A stretch of DNA of 41,846 nucleotides. It comes from Thermoleophilia bacterium. GTDB lineage: Bacteria; Actinomycetota; Thermoleophilia; Gaiellales; JAICJC01. Below are positions 23,164-31,479 of this stretch, piece after piece (the stretch's first letter is position 1; the number at the start of each line of letters is the position of its first letter). A program made the position numbers and the translations under genes. The notes below the pieces were generated by a model, which was given only the letters and a program-made list of their open reading frames with translations, did not search any database and was not told where the DNA came from. The stretch covers positions 1 to 41,846 of the forward strand of contig JAICJM010000010.1 in NCBI GenBank assembly GCA_025928435.1, written 5' to 3'.

Positions 23164-23670
23164 ATGAGCGCGTCCGCCACAGACGCCCCCACACCCACGC
23201 CCGGACGCCTCGCCGAGCTCGATGCCTGGGTCGGGTTGCTGCGCGCACACGCCGCCGCGACGCGCCGGTTCAACCGCGAGCTGATGGCGAGCCACCGGCT
23301 CACGATCAACGACTTCGAGGTGCTCATGCATCTCGCCCACGCGGACGGCGGCCGGCTGCGGCGGGTCGACCTGGCCGAGCGCGTCCTGCTGACGGCGTCG
23401 GGCATCACCCGGCTGCTGGATGGGCTCGAGCGGTCGAAACTCGTGTGCAAGGCCTCGTGCGCGGCCGACGCGCGGGTCACCTACGCCGAGATCACACCGG
23501 CGGGCCGCACGCTCCTCGCCGACGCGCGTGAGTCGCACGTCGAGGGTGTCCGCGCCCTCTTCGCCGAGCGCTTCACCCCGGACGAGCTGCAGGAGCTGAC
23601 CGGGCTGCTCGACCGCCTGCCGCTGGCGCCGCAGAGTGACGTCTGCCCGGGCGCCGACCCGACCTGCTGA
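23164..23670 (+). CDS. MarR-family transcriptional regulator
   Basis: The 168-residue product has an N-terminal dimerisation helix region and a winged helix-turn-helix (residues about 55-125). The latter includes INDFEVLMHLAHADGGRLRR, RVDLAERVLLTASGITRLLD and GLERSKLVCKASC, followed by the wing DARVTYAEITPAGR. Such proteins repress operons and are released by small phenolic or oxidising ligands. Cysteines in CKASC and near the C-terminus (DVCPGADPTC) could sense thiol stress, which is speculative. The start ATG 23164 lies 17 bases after the purine-rich GAGGGAG, a long spacing, but no other start in frame fits better. The divergent-direction repeats in its promoter suggest autoregulation. It is convergent with hutI. 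Confidence 0.85.
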   Translation: MSASATDAPTPTPGRLAELDAWVGLLRAHAAATRRFNRELMASHRLTINDFEVLMHLAHADGGRLRRVDLAERVLLTASGITRLLDGLERSKLVCKASCAADARVTYAEITPAGRTLLADARESHVEGVRALFAERFTPDELQELTGLLDRLPLAPQSDVCPGADPTC

Positions 23671-23678
23671 GGCGGATC

Positions 23679-23691
23679 GGGGTCTTACCCC
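23679..23691. terminator. Palindrome GGGGTCTTACCCC between convergent genes
   Basis: Thirteen-base imperfect palindrome in the 24-base gap between the MarR gene and hutI. It resembles GGGGTCTGACCCC with one changed base and probably ends both transcripts. Confidence 0.5.
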
Positions 23692-23694
23692 GGG

Positions 23695-24936
23695 CTAGTG
23701 GGCGATGAGGTGGCCGCGCTTGTAGACCGCCGCGATGTCGCGGCCGGCCAGGTGGTACGCGACGTGGCGCCAGTCGGGCGCATCCAGCAGCACGATGTCG
23801 GCGTCGTAGCCGGGGGCGAGCCGCCCCAGCCGCTCCGACCGGCCCAGCACCCAGGCGGCGTTCACCGTCGTCGCGCAGAGCGCCTCGCCGGCCGACATCC
23901 CGAGCTGGGTGCAGGCGAGCGTCATCACGACCGGCAGCGAGTCGCAGTAGGCGCTCCCGGGGTTGAAGTCGGTCGCGAGCACGACCACGGCGCCGCGGTC
24001 GATCAGCGCCCGGGCGGGCGGCATGCTGCGGCGCAGGTAGAGCGCCGCCACCGGCAGCAGCACGGCCGCGACGTCGCTCTCCGCCAGCCGGTCGACGCCG
24101 TCCCCCCCGGTCGCCTCGAGGTGGTCGACGGAACGGGCGCCGAGCTCGACCGCGAGCGGGATCGCGCCCGACTCGGTGAACTGGTCGCCGTGCAGTCGCA
24201 GCGCAAGCCCGTGATCTGCAGCGGCCCGGAGGTAGCGCTCGGCCTGCTCGGCGGTGAACGCGCCCCGCTCGAGGAAGACGTCGGCCGCATCCGCCACCCG
24301 CGCCGCCTCGGGGAGCACCTCGGCGAGGGCGTAGTCGAGGTACTCGTCGCCGTCGCCGAACTCGGGCGGCACGCTGTGCGCGCCCAGGTAGGTCGGGACC
24401 GTCTCGATGGCCTCCACCGCCGCGACCGCCTCCAGGCTGCGGAGCTCGGTGTCACGGTCGAGGCCGTAACCCGACTTGCCCTCGGCCGTCGTCGTGCCGT
24501 TCGCGGCCATCCAGCCCATGTGCCGGGCGACGGCGGCCCGCAGGCCGGCGGCGTCCAGGCCCCGCGTCGCCCGAACCGTCGCGGCGATGCCGCCGCCCGA
24601 GGCGTGGATGCGCTCGTAGTCGGCTCCCTGCGCGCGCAGGTCGAACTCGTTCGCCCGGTCGCCGCCGAAGGCGGGATGGGTGTGGCAGTCGATCAGTCCC
24701 GGGATCGCGACCCGGCCGCCGCCGTCGAGCGGCTCGAGGTCGGGATGGGCCGCCCGCACCTCGGCGGGCGCTCCCACCGCCGCGATCCGGCCGTCGACGA
24801 CGGCGATCGCCGCCGGGGCGACGTCCAGCACCCGGCCGAAGTCGCCTCCGCGGAGGGGCGCAACGGTCCCGGCGGGCGACGCGGCGGCGGCGAGGTGCTC
24901 GAGCCGGAAGCTCGGGCCGCCGTCAGGCGCGGCCAT
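23695..24936 (-). CDS. hutI: Imidazolonepropionase
   Basis: The 413-residue amidohydrolase opens the imidazolone ring to formiminoglutamate, the third step of histidine breakdown. Metal ligands are visible in IDCHTHPAFGGDRANEF, LRLHGDQFTESGA and VVLATDFNPGSAYCDS. Substrate-site motifs GGGIAATVRATR and AEGKSGYGLD are also present. It is the last gene of hutU-SDR-hutI; its ATG lies 14 bases inside the SDR gene, so the unit is coupled. Length matches the family (about 400-410). Confidence 0.95.
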   Translation of the reverse strand: MAAPDGGPSFRLEHLAAAASPAGTVAPLRGGDFGRVLDVAPAAIAVVDGRIAAVGAPAEVRAAHPDLEPLDGGGRVAIPGLIDCHTHPAFGGDRANEFDLRAQGADYERIHASGGGIAATVRATRGLDAAGLRAAVARHMGWMAANGTTTAEGKSGYGLDRDTELRSLEAVAAVEAIETVPTYLGAHSVPPEFGDGDEYLDYALAEVLPEAARVADAADVFLERGAFTAEQAERYLRAAADHGLALRLHGDQFTESGAIPLAVELGARSVDHLEATGGDGVDRLAESDVAAVLLPVAALYLRRSMPPARALIDRGAVVVLATDFNPGSAYCDSLPVVMTLACTQLGMSAGEALCATTVNAAWVLGRSERLGRLAPGYDADIVLLDAPDWRHVAYHLAGRDIAAVYKRGHLIAH

Positions 24937-25606
24937 ACGCCGGGATCATGCCGCCCGAGAGCGGCGCGGAGTCGTCGCCGCACAGCCACTCGACGACGGC
25001 GGCGAGCTCGGCGCCGGTCGTCCACCGGGAGAAGTCGGCGTCCGGGTTGTCGGCCCGGTTGCGCGGCGTGTCCACGATCTTCACGACCACGGTGTTCGCG
25101 CGGATCCCCTCCGCCCGCACCTCCGCGTCGACCGCCCGCATCAGGCCGGCGAGGGCGGTCTTCGAGACGATGTAGCCGGCGGCGCCGGGGAACGGCCGCT
25201 CGGCCGCCGACGAGCCGATGTAGACGACCGAGCCGCGGCCGGCGGCCCGCATCGGGCCGAGCACGGCGCGGGTCATGTTGTAGGCCGTGTCGAGGTTGAC
25301 GGCGAGCTGCGAGCGCCACACGTCGACCGCCGCCTCGTCGATCCGTCCCCCCATCGCGAACCCCCCGGCGATGTTCGCGAGCGCGTCCACTCGCCCGAAC
25401 CGCTCGAGCGCGGCAGCGACGACCGCCTCCGCCGACGCCGGGTCGGTCAGGTCGGCCTCGACCGGGAGCACGCCGGCCGGGAGGTCGCCCGGGGCGTCCC
25501 CCCGGTGCGTCGCGGCCACGTCCCAGCCGCGCTCGACGAACCGGTCGAGCACCGCCCGGCCCCATCCGCCCGTCACGCCCGTGAGGACGGCGGCCCGGTC
25601 GCTCAC
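24923..25606 (-). CDS. Short-chain dehydrogenase/reductase within the hut operon
   Basis: The 227-residue protein has the SDR cofactor motif TGVTGGWG at residues 9-16, NIAGG in place of NNAG, and catalytic Ser and Tyr-x3-Lys in [20 protein letters not shown]. It ends [10 protein letters not shown] like many SDRs. It is coupled to hutU (ATGA) and to hutI (overlap), so it is expressed with histidine degradation. SDRs are not part of the standard pathway. It may reduce a side product, such as imidazole pyruvate/lactate type compounds, or feed a variant branch; nothing in the sequence shows which. Confidence 0.88.
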   Translation of the reverse strand: MSDRAAVLTGVTGGWGRAVLDRFVERGWDVAATHRGDAPGDLPAGVLPVEADLTDPASAEAVVAAALERFGRVDALANIAGGFAMGGRIDEAAVDVWRSQLAVNLDTAYNMTRAVLGPMRAAGRGSVVYIGSSAAERPFPGAAGYIVSKTALAGLMRAVDAEVRAEGIRANTVVVKIVDTPRNRADNPDADFSRWTTGAELAAVVEWLCGDDSAPLSGGMIPAYGRA

Positions 25607-27306
25607 GCCCCGTACTCGCTCATCGGCAGGCGGACGCCGCGCTCGCGGGCGGTGCCGAGCGCCACCTCGTAGCCCGCGTCCGCGTGCCGCGCGACGCCGA
25701 TGCCAGGGTCGTTCGTCAGCACGCGCTGGAGCCGCTCGTCCATCTCAGGCGTCCCGTCGGCGACGATCACGAGTCCGGCGTGGATCGAGTTGCCGATGCC
25801 GACGCCGCCGCCGTGGTGCACCGAGACCCACGACGCCCCGGACGACGCGGACAGGAGCGCGTTCAGGATCGGCCAGTCGGCGATCGCATCGGAGCCGTCC
25901 TGCATCGACTCGGTCTCCCGGAACGGCGACGCCACCGACCCCGTGTCGAGGTGGTCACGGCCGATCACGATCGGCGCCGACACCTCGCCCCGGCGGACGA
26001 GGTCGTTGAAGAGCAGGCCGGCGCGGGCGCGGTCGCCGTAGCCGAGCCAGCAGATCCGTGCCGGCAGGCCCTGGAACGCGACCCGGTCGGGCGCGAGCCG
26101 CAGCCACCGCTGCAGCAGCACGTCGTCGGGGAACTCCTCGAGCAGCGCCAGGTCGATGCGGGCGATGTCGGCCGGGTCGCCCGAGAGCGCGGCCCACCGG
26201 AACGGCCCGGCGCCGACGCAGAAGAGCGGCCGCACGTACGCGGGCACGAAGCCGGGGAAGTGAAACGCGTCCTCGAGCCCGGCATCCTTGGCTTCGGTGC
26301 GGAGGTTGTTGCCGTAGTCGAACACGTGGCTGCCGGCGGCCTGCATGTCGAGCATCGCCTGGACGTGGCGGACGGCGGTCTCCCGGGCCCTGCGCACGTA
26401 GCCGTCGGGGTCGCGCTCGCGCAACTCGAGCGCCTCGGCCAGGCTCATCCCGTCGGGCACGTAGCCGTTCAGCATGTCGTGGGCCGAGGTCTGGTCGGTG
26501 ACGAGGTCGAAGCGGACGCCGCGGCGGTGCAGCTCGGGGAACACCTCGCCGGCGTTGCCGAGCAGGCCGACCGAGACGCCGCGGCCGTCTGCGGCGTGGC
26601 GCCGGACGCGGGCGACGGCGTCGTCGAGGTCGTCCGCCACCTCGTCCAGGTAGCGGGTCTCGAGCCGGCGCTCGATCCGGTGCGGGTCGACCTCGACGCA
26701 CAGGCTGGTGGCGCCGGCGAGCGACGCGGCGAGCGGCTGCGCGCCGCCCATGCCGCCCAGGCCGGCGGTCAGGATGGTGCGGCCGGCCAGGTCGGGCGAG
26801 CCCCAGTGGGCCTCGCCGGCGGCGGCGAAGGTCTGGTAGGTGCCCTGGAGGATCCCCTGGGTGCCGATGTAGATCCAGGAGCCGGCCGTCATCTGGCCGA
26901 ACATCGTCAGGCCCTCGGCCTCGAGGCGCCGGAACTCGTCCCAGTTCGCGAACCGGGGCACGAGCAGCGAGTTGGCGATCAGGACGCGCGGCGCCCCGGG
27001 ATGGGTGCGGAAGACGCCGACGGGCTTGCCGCTCTGGACGAGCAGCGTCTCGTCGGACTCGAGCGCGAGCAGCGCCGCGACGATCGCGCGCAGCGCCTCG
27101 TGGCTGCGGGCGGCGCGCCCCGAGCCGCCGTAGACGACAAGCCGGGTCGGGTCCTCGGCCACCTCGGGATCGAGGTTGTTGCAGAGCATCCGCAGGGCGG
27201 CCTCCTGGTGCCAGCCCTTGCAGTGGAGCTCGGAGCCGCGCGGGGCGCGCACCGCGGACAGGTCGCCGACGAGCGATTCGACCAGGGTCTCGGCGGCGGC
27301 GGCCAT
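25603..27306 (-). CDS. hutU: Urocanate hydratase
   Basis: The 567-residue enzyme hydrates urocanate to imidazolonepropionate using tightly bound NAD as an electrophile. Family signatures include [33 protein letters not shown], the NAD site [12 protein letters not shown] and the conserved Cys in [30 protein letters not shown] near the C-terminus is also diagnostic. The ATG lies exactly 6 bases after TAGCGT, so the operon hutU-SDR-hutI is probably leaderless. The gap to the divergent sugar dehydrogenase is 69 bases. Confidence 0.97.
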   Translation of the reverse strand: MAAAAETLVESLVGDLSAVRAPRGSELHCKGWHQEAALRMLCNNLDPEVAEDPTRLVVYGGSGRAARSHEALRAIVAALLALESDETLLVQSGKPVGVFRTHPGAPRVLIANSLLVPRFANWDEFRRLEAEGLTMFGQMTAGSWIYIGTQGILQGTYQTFAAAGEAHWGSPDLAGRTILTAGLGGMGGAQPLAASLAGATSLCVEVDPHRIERRLETRYLDEVADDLDDAVARVRRHAADGRGVSVGLLGNAGEVFPELHRRGVRFDLVTDQTSAHDMLNGYVPDGMSLAEALELRERDPDGYVRRARETAVRHVQAMLDMQAAGSHVFDYGNNLRTEAKDAGLEDAFHFPGFVPAYVRPLFCVGAGPFRWAALSGDPADIARIDLALLEEFPDDVLLQRWLRLAPDRVAFQGLPARICWLGYGDRARAGLLFNDLVRRGEVSAPIVIGRDHLDTGSVASPFRETESMQDGSDAIADWPILNALLSASSGASWVSVHHGGGVGIGNSIHAGLVIVADGTPEMDERLQRVLTNDPGIGVARHADAGYEVALGTARERGVRLPMSEYGA

Positions 27307-27312
27307 GCCGAA

Positions 27313-27318
27313 ACGCTA
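27313..27318 (-). promoter_or_regulatory. -10 element of the hutU operon
   Basis: Minus-strand TAGCGT followed by 6 bases and the hutU ATG. It mirrors TAGCAT at 27364-27369 for the divergent gene, so both sides of the 69-base gap read as leaderless. Confidence 0.55.
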
Positions 27319-27363
27319 TCAGGGCTGTGGCCCTCCGACCCCGTTCCCCGGCAGAGGATGATC

Positions 27364-27369
27364 TAGCAT
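27364..27369 (+). promoter_or_regulatory. -10 element of the sugar dehydrogenase gene
   Basis: TAGCAT is followed by exactly 6 bases and a GTG start at 27376. No ribosome site is present, as expected for a leaderless message. Confidence 0.55.
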
Positions 27370-27375
27370 GGCCGG

Positions 27376-28485
27376 GTGGGTCGGCGCCTTGCCCTCGTTG
27401 TCCTGGCCATGGCCGTGGCCTCCGCCCTCGGGTGTGCGGGCTCGAGCTCGCAGGCCTCCGGCGCGGTGCGGCTGCAGCGGATCATGCACGGGCTCTCGAA
27501 CCCGGTCTACCTGACCTCGCCGCGGGGCGACACCCGTCTGTTCGTGGTCGAGAAGTGCGGCGTCATCCGCATCGACCGGGCCGGCCACGTGCTGCGACGA
27601 CCGTTCCTGAACATCACCCGCCTCGTCAGCTGCACCTCCGAGGAAGGGCTGCTCTCGATGGCGTTCGATCCGAACTACCGCAGGAACGGCTTCTTCTACG
27701 TCGACTTCGTCAACAAGGACGGCGACACGCGGGTGGCCCGGTACCGGGTCGAGGCCAAGCACCCGAACATCGCGAACCCCTTCTCGAAGGTCATCCTGGC
27801 CAAGGTGAACCAGCCGCCGTTCGCGAACCACAAGGGCGGACAGCTGCAGTTCGGGCCCGACGGCAAGCTCTACATCGGGCTCGGAGACGGCGGCAGCGAG
27901 GGCGACCCGAACAACCGCGGCCAGAGCGGCGGCCCGCTCGCGGCCATCCTGCGCCTGAACGTGCGCGTCCCCGGCGCGCACTACCGCGTGTACGCGTACG
28001 GCCTGCGCAACCCGTGGCGGTTCTCGTTCGACCGCACGACCGGCGACATGTGGATCGGCGACGTCGGCCAGGACAACTGGGAGGAGGTCGACCACCTCAA
28101 GAAGGGCGCGCTCCCCGGCACGAACTTCGGCTGGAGCTACTACGAGGGCACGCATGTGTTCAAGGTGCAGCCGATCAACCGCACCCACCTCAAGTTCCCC
28201 GCGTTCCAGTACCCCCACTCCGTCCCCTCCGGGCCGGGGAACTGCGCCGTGACCGGCGGATACGTGTACCGCGGGACGGTGCTGAAGAAGCTGCGCGGCT
28301 ACTACATCTACGGCGATCTGTGCTCGGGCCGGATCTGGAAGCGGCGCGCCGCGGGCGGCCGGCCGGTGCTCATGACGCACATCAGCTTCAAGGTCTCCGA
28401 GCTCGACTCCTTCGGCGAGGGCCAGGCCGGCGGGCTCTACGTGATCTCGCTGGACGGCTCGATCTACAAGCTCAAGCCGGCCTGA
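27376..28485 (+). CDS. PQQ-dependent sugar dehydrogenase-like lipoprotein
   Basis: The 369-residue product has a lipoprotein signal (LALVVLAMAVASALGCAGSS, Cys20 in LGC) and a six-bladed beta-propeller of the soluble glucose / aldose dehydrogenase family. Typical elements are LSNPVYLTSPRGDTRLFVVE, EEGLLSMAFDPNYRRNGFFY, LYIGLGDGGSEGDP, YGLRNPWRFSFD and WIGDVGQDNWEEVD. These hold the PQQ and calcium in known members. It would oxidise sugars at the outer face of the membrane. Cofactor genes are not in the window, so the enzyme may use external PQQ or may be a non-enzymatic relative. It sits between the two hut units on the opposite strand. Confidence 0.87.
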   Translation: MGRRLALVVLAMAVASALGCAGSSSQASGAVRLQRIMHGLSNPVYLTSPRGDTRLFVVEKCGVIRIDRAGHVLRRPFLNITRLVSCTSEEGLLSMAFDPNYRRNGFFYVDFVNKDGDTRVARYRVEAKHPNIANPFSKVILAKVNQPPFANHKGGQLQFGPDGKLYIGLGDGGSEGDPNNRGQSGGPLAAILRLNVRVPGAHYRVYAYGLRNPWRFSFDRTTGDMWIGDVGQDNWEEVDHLKKGALPGTNFGWSYYEGTHVFKVQPINRTHLKFPAFQYPHSVPSGPGNCAVTGGYVYRGTVLKKLRGYYIYGDLCSGRIWKRRAAGGRPVLMTHISFKVSELDSFGEGQAGGLYVISLDGSIYKLKPA

Positions 28486-28493
28486 CCGGGAGC

Positions 28494-28506
28494 GGGGCCA
28501 GGCCCC
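28494..28506. repeat. Palindrome GGGGCCAGGCCCC
   Basis: Thirteen-base palindrome 8 bases after the sugar dehydrogenase stop, followed by CTTTT on the plus strand. It is a likely intrinsic terminator for the plus gene. Confidence 0.6.
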
Positions 28507-28523
28507 TTTTCGCGCAAGAACGT

Positions 28524-28536
28524 GGGGACAGTCCCC
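28524..28536. repeat. Palindrome GGGGACAGTCCCC
   Basis: Single copy of the 13-base family, 9 bases before the convergent hutH stop. Here it lacks its inverted partner; GGGGCCAGGCCCC lies in that position instead. Confidence 0.75.
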
Positions 28537-28545
28537 GCTTGTCGC

Positions 28546-30081
28546 CTAGAGCAGCGGGGCCGAGCCGGCCTCGACGGCGGCCAGCAGCGCGCCGTCGCGG
28601 ATCCGGCCGGCGACCGCGTCGATCTCGGCCGCCAGCGAGCGGTCGCGGTCGACGTGCGGCGACAGCTCGCGCACCGCGGCATGCGCCGCGCGCACGGCCG
28701 GGCCGGGACGCTTCGGCGCCAGGAAGTCGACCCCCTGGGCGCCGCACAGAAGCTCGATCCCGAGCACCCGCTCGACGTTCGCGCACACGTGCCACAGGTG
28801 CACCGCAGACGTCGCACCCATCGAGACGTGATCCTCCTGACCGGCGCTCGTCGGGATCGAGTCGGCGCTGGCCGGGTGGACGAGCACCTTGTCCTCGCTC
28901 ACCAGGCTGGCGGCCACGTACTGGGCGATCATGAAGCCGGAGTTCAGGCCCCCGTCCTCGGTCAGGAATGCCGGCAGCCCGTTCGAGAGGGCCGGGTTCA
29001 GCATCCGCTCGATCCGCCGTTCGCTGATCGAGGCCAGCTCGGCCAGCCCCAGCTTGAGCGTGTCGAGCGCGATCGCGACCGGCTCTCCGTGGAAGTTCCC
29101 GTTCGAGAGCACCTCGCCGCGGTCGGCCAGCACGATCGGGTTGTCGGTGGCGGCATTCAGCTCGATCGCGACGACCCCCTCGGCGTAGGCGACCGCGTCG
29201 CGCACGGCGCCGTGCACCTGCGGCGCGCAGCGCAGCGAGTAGGCGTCCTGCACGCGGCCGCACCAGCGGTGGGACGCAATGATCTCGGAGTCATCCAGCA
29301 GCCGGTAGAGGTTCGCCGCCGAGGCCACCTGCCCGGGATGCGGCCGCAGCGCCTGCAGCTCGGGCGCGAAGGGCGTCCGCGACGCGCGCAGCGCCTCGAG
29401 CGACTGGGCCGCCGCGACGTCGGCGAGCTTCACCAGCCGCCGTGCCCTGGCGAGCACGAGCGCGCCGATCGCAGCCATGAACTGCGTCCCGTTGATGAGC
29501 GCGAGCCCCTCCTTGGCCGCGAGCACGATCGGCTCGAGCCCGGCCCGGGCGAGCGCGTCGGCCCCTGAGAGCGTCTCGCCGCCGAAGCGCGCCTGGCCCT
29601 CGCCGACGAGCACCAGGCCGAGGTGGGCCAGCGGCGCCAGGTCGCCGCTCGCGCCGAGCGAGCCGCGCGACGGGACGACCGGCACGACGGCTGCAGCCAG
29701 CAGGTCGAGCAGGAGCTGCACCGGCTCGACCCGCACGCCCGACGTCCCCTTCGCGAGGGCGTTCGCGCGCAGCAGCGTCGCGGCCCGCACCACCTCGTCC
29801 GGGAACGGGTCGCCGACCCCGCAGGCATGGCTGCGCAGGAGGTTCAGCTGCAGCTGGGCGGCCTGCTCGGGGGCGATGTGCACGTCGACGAAGCGGCCGA
29901 ACCCGGTGTTGACGCCATAGGTCGGGGTGTCGTCGGCGACGACGCGGTCGATCAGCGCCCGCGATGCCCGGATCTGCTCGAGCGCCTGCGCGCCGAGCTC
30001 CGCGGTCGCACCGGCGACGGCGACTCGCTCGACGTCGTCGATCCCCAGATCGTGTCCGTTCAGCTCGATCGTGGCCGCCAC
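28546..30081 (-). CDS. hutH: Histidine ammonia-lyase
   Basis: The 511-residue enzyme deaminates histidine to urocanate. The MIO cofactor forms from Ala-Ser-Gly in SRGSLGASGDLAPLAHLGL. Other signatures are YGVNTGFGRF, QLNLLRSHACGVG, SNGNFHGEPVA and the C-terminal QEDHVSMGATSA. It has a GTG start. It is the second gene of a unit with ftcD, 11 bases downstream of its stop. A TAG stop followed by GCT just before the start imitates a -10 and is considered coincidental. Confidence 0.97.
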   Translation of the reverse strand: MAATIELNGHDLGIDDVERVAVAGATAELGAQALEQIRASRALIDRVVADDTPTYGVNTGFGRFVDVHIAPEQAAQLQLNLLRSHACGVGDPFPDEVVRAATLLRANALAKGTSGVRVEPVQLLLDLLAAAVVPVVPSRGSLGASGDLAPLAHLGLVLVGEGQARFGGETLSGADALARAGLEPIVLAAKEGLALINGTQFMAAIGALVLARARRLVKLADVAAAQSLEALRASRTPFAPELQALRPHPGQVASAANLYRLLDDSEIIASHRWCGRVQDAYSLRCAPQVHGAVRDAVAYAEGVVAIELNAATDNPIVLADRGEVLSNGNFHGEPVAIALDTLKLGLAELASISERRIERMLNPALSNGLPAFLTEDGGLNSGFMIAQYVAASLVSEDKVLVHPASADSIPTSAGQEDHVSMGATSAVHLWHVCANVERVLGIELLCGAQGVDFLAPKRPGPAVRAAHAAVRELSPHVDRDRSLAAEIDAVAGRIRDGALLAAVEAGSAPLL

Positions 30082-30092
30082 GGGCGCGCAGC

Positions 30093-30980
30093 CTACAGTC
30101 CGAACTCGCCGCCGGCCGCCACCTCGAGCACGCGATCGGCGGCCATGCCGTCGATCCGCAGCGCGGAGCCCGCCACGGCCGCCGCGGTCGCGGCGGGCAT
30201 CAGCCCCACGAGCTCCCCCCGCTCCACCGCGACCCCCTGCTCCGCCGCCAGGCGGGCGACTTCGGCGACGACGAGGTGCAGCGGCGTCGCCCCGACGTCG
30301 ATCAGGTTCATCGACACCTGCGCCCGGCCACTGCGGCCCAGCCGCAGCCCGAGCGCCTGGACACCGGGCAGGCCGCCGTCGCGCTCGCGCACCGCCGCCG
30401 CGATCGCCCGCGCCGCCTCGACGTCGTCCGTGCCCAGGTCGACGTTGAATGCGACCAGCGGGGGCCGCACGCCGAGCAGCACGGCTCCTGCGGTCGGGTG
30501 CAGCTGCGCCGGGCCATAGAGCGGGACCGCGTCCCCGGCGGCCAGCTTCGCGGCCAGCCCGTCAGTGCCGCCGGCGCGGAAGTGGGCGGGCCGCCGGCCG
30601 TCGCCGAGCTCGGCATAGCCAAGCACCGGGATGCCCAGCCGGCCGATCCGCTCGCCCAGCGCCCGCGCGACCCGGGCCGGCTCGGGATCCCCCGCCCGGA
30701 AGCGCACGACCGGCACGACGTCGGCGGCGCCGACCCGCGGGTGGACGCCCTCGTGGGCGCGCAGGTCGATCCGCTCCGAGGCGGCCGCGATCCCGGCCGC
30801 GAGCCCCTCCACGAGCCCGTCCGCGTCGCCGACGCAGGTGAACACCGACCTGTTGTGGTCGGCGTCGGCGTGGACGTCGAGCACCCGGGCATGCGCCTCG
30901 ATGGCGCCCCTGATGGCGGCGAGGACGTCAAGGTCGCGCCCGACCGAGAAGTTCGGCACCGCCTCGAGGAGTCCGCGCAT
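30093..30980 (-). CDS. ftcD: Glutamate formimidoyltransferase
   Basis: The 295-residue product transfers the formimino group of formiminoglutamate to tetrahydrofolate, the step after HutI. It reads AVPNFSVGRD at the N-terminus, VLDVHADADHNRSVFTCVG, DLRAHEGVHPRVGAADVVP, VPVLGYAELGDG and VQALGLRLGRSGRAQVSMNL, all typical of the FtcD formiminotransferase domains. The cyclodeaminase domain found in the mammalian protein is absent, so conversion to methenyl-THF needs a separate enzyme. With hutH, hutU and hutI this completes the route to glutamate plus a one-carbon unit. A CATAAT hexamer 7 bases before the ATG suggests a leaderless ftcD-hutH transcript. Confidence 0.93.
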   Translation of the reverse strand: MRGLLEAVPNFSVGRDLDVLAAIRGAIEAHARVLDVHADADHNRSVFTCVGDADGLVEGLAAGIAAASERIDLRAHEGVHPRVGAADVVPVVRFRAGDPEPARVARALGERIGRLGIPVLGYAELGDGRRPAHFRAGGTDGLAAKLAAGDAVPLYGPAQLHPTAGAVLLGVRPPLVAFNVDLGTDDVEAARAIAAAVRERDGGLPGVQALGLRLGRSGRAQVSMNLIDVGATPLHLVVAEVARLAAEQGVAVERGELVGLMPAATAAAVAGSALRIDGMAADRVLEVAAGGEFGL

Positions 30981-30987
30981 GCCGGGG

Positions 30988-30993
30988 ATTATG
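30988..30993 (-). promoter_or_regulatory. -10 element of the ftcD-hutH unit
   Basis: Minus-strand CATAAT (one mismatch to TATAAT) followed by 7 bases and the ftcD ATG. No ribosome site is seen. Confidence 0.5.
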
Positions 30994-31012
30994 GCGGCGG
31001 GGAATTCTCGCT

Positions 31013-31036
31013 GGCGGGCCTCTCGTGAGGCCCGCC
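31013..31036 (-). terminator. Strong GC hairpin, possible terminator
   Basis: GGCGGGCCTC and GAGGCCCGCC form a perfect 10-bp stem around a 4-base loop. There is no long U tract on either strand. On the minus strand it would close the hairpin series described for 31052-31221. Confidence 0.45.
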
Positions 31037-31051
31037 CGCGGGACCCGAGGT

Positions 31052-31221
31052 GGCCGTTCTGGGGGGGGATGAACGACCCACCGCGTCCTGGCCTCGCGCT
31101 CGTAACGTGCCCACAAAAGAGGACGGATGCCAGGCGCGCGAAGTGTCCTACAGTCTGGCGAGGGCTGCTTCCCCCTTTCGGGGGATTCGCCCGTCGATCC
31201 GGTCTGGAAGGGGGTTCCAGA
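31052..31221 (-). ncRNA. Candidate structured RNA with C-only hairpin loops
   Basis: This part of the 628-base gene-free stretch (30981-31608) holds several hairpins. On the minus strand TCTGGAA/TTCCAGA encloses CCCCC (31203-31221), TCCCCC/GGGGGA encloses GAAA (31170-31185), and GGTCGTTC/GAACGGCC encloses an eight-C run (31052-31078). The last stem has one G-U pair only if read on the minus strand; on the plus strand it is a C-A mismatch, which favours minus. Two loops of only C recall the actinobacterial 6C RNA motif, but the loop sizes and the 125-base distance do not fit the published form. No protein frame is convincing here. The call is tentative. Confidence 0.35.
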
Positions 31222-31311
31222 GCGCTCGGCTACCCAAAAAGGGGGAGAACATTCGCCCCGTACGAGCGACGCCAACGGTCGATGGGTCGCCGATGATGTG
31301 GTCAACGGATC

Positions 31312-31384
31312 GATAAGGGCAAACTCACCGCGAGGTGAGCACGCAAAGCCAGAGGTCTCCACGGAGACGGCTCGGCTGCCGAAA
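31312..31384 (+). ncRNA. c-di-GMP-I (GEMM) riboswitch aptamer
   Basis: The sequence follows the GEMM-I consensus in order. AAGGGCAAAC (31315-31324) comes first, then a CTCACC/GGTGAG stem capped by a GCGA tetraloop (31324-31339) and the invariant ACGCAAAGCC (31341-31350). A second stem GTCTCC/GGAGAC (31355-31368) and the closing GGCTCGGCTGCCGAAAC follow. The base equivalent to G20 of the Vibrio Vc2 aptamer, by my hand alignment, is G, which fits c-di-GMP rather than cGAMP. A further hairpin (TCCGCACC/GGTGCGGA, 31409-31442) may be the expression platform. No clear plus-strand gene follows: the next gene on either side of the platform is a convergent phosphoesterase. Confidence 0.85.
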
Positions 31385-31408
31385 CCGGGAACCGCTCAAC
31401 ATGCGGCG

Positions 31409-31479
31409 TCCGCACCGGGCTCTCAGATGCCTCGGGTGCGGATCCCGCGGGTGGAACCCCCAGCAATGGACACCATTGC
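31409..31479 (+). promoter_or_regulatory. Possible riboswitch expression platform
   Basis: Two hairpins follow the aptamer: TCCGCACC/GGTGCGGA (31409-31416 with 31435-31442) and GCAATGG/CCATTGC around a 3-base loop (31463-31479). Neither has a U tract. A 62-codon frame begins at ATG 31401 inside the first stem but does not look like protein. From 31480 to 31608 I see no feature other than a weak TGCCA/TGGCA hairpin. Confidence 0.4.

Noticed and set aside
30082..30105. TAGGCT before hutH as a leaderless -10
   Set aside because: TAG is the ftcD stop codon and the genes are 11 bases apart in one unit, so the match is probably chance.
31052..31221. Canonical 6C RNA
   Set aside because: The two C-only loops are about 125 bases apart and one has only five Cs. 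This differs from the published two-hairpin motif, so only a loose resemblance is claimed.
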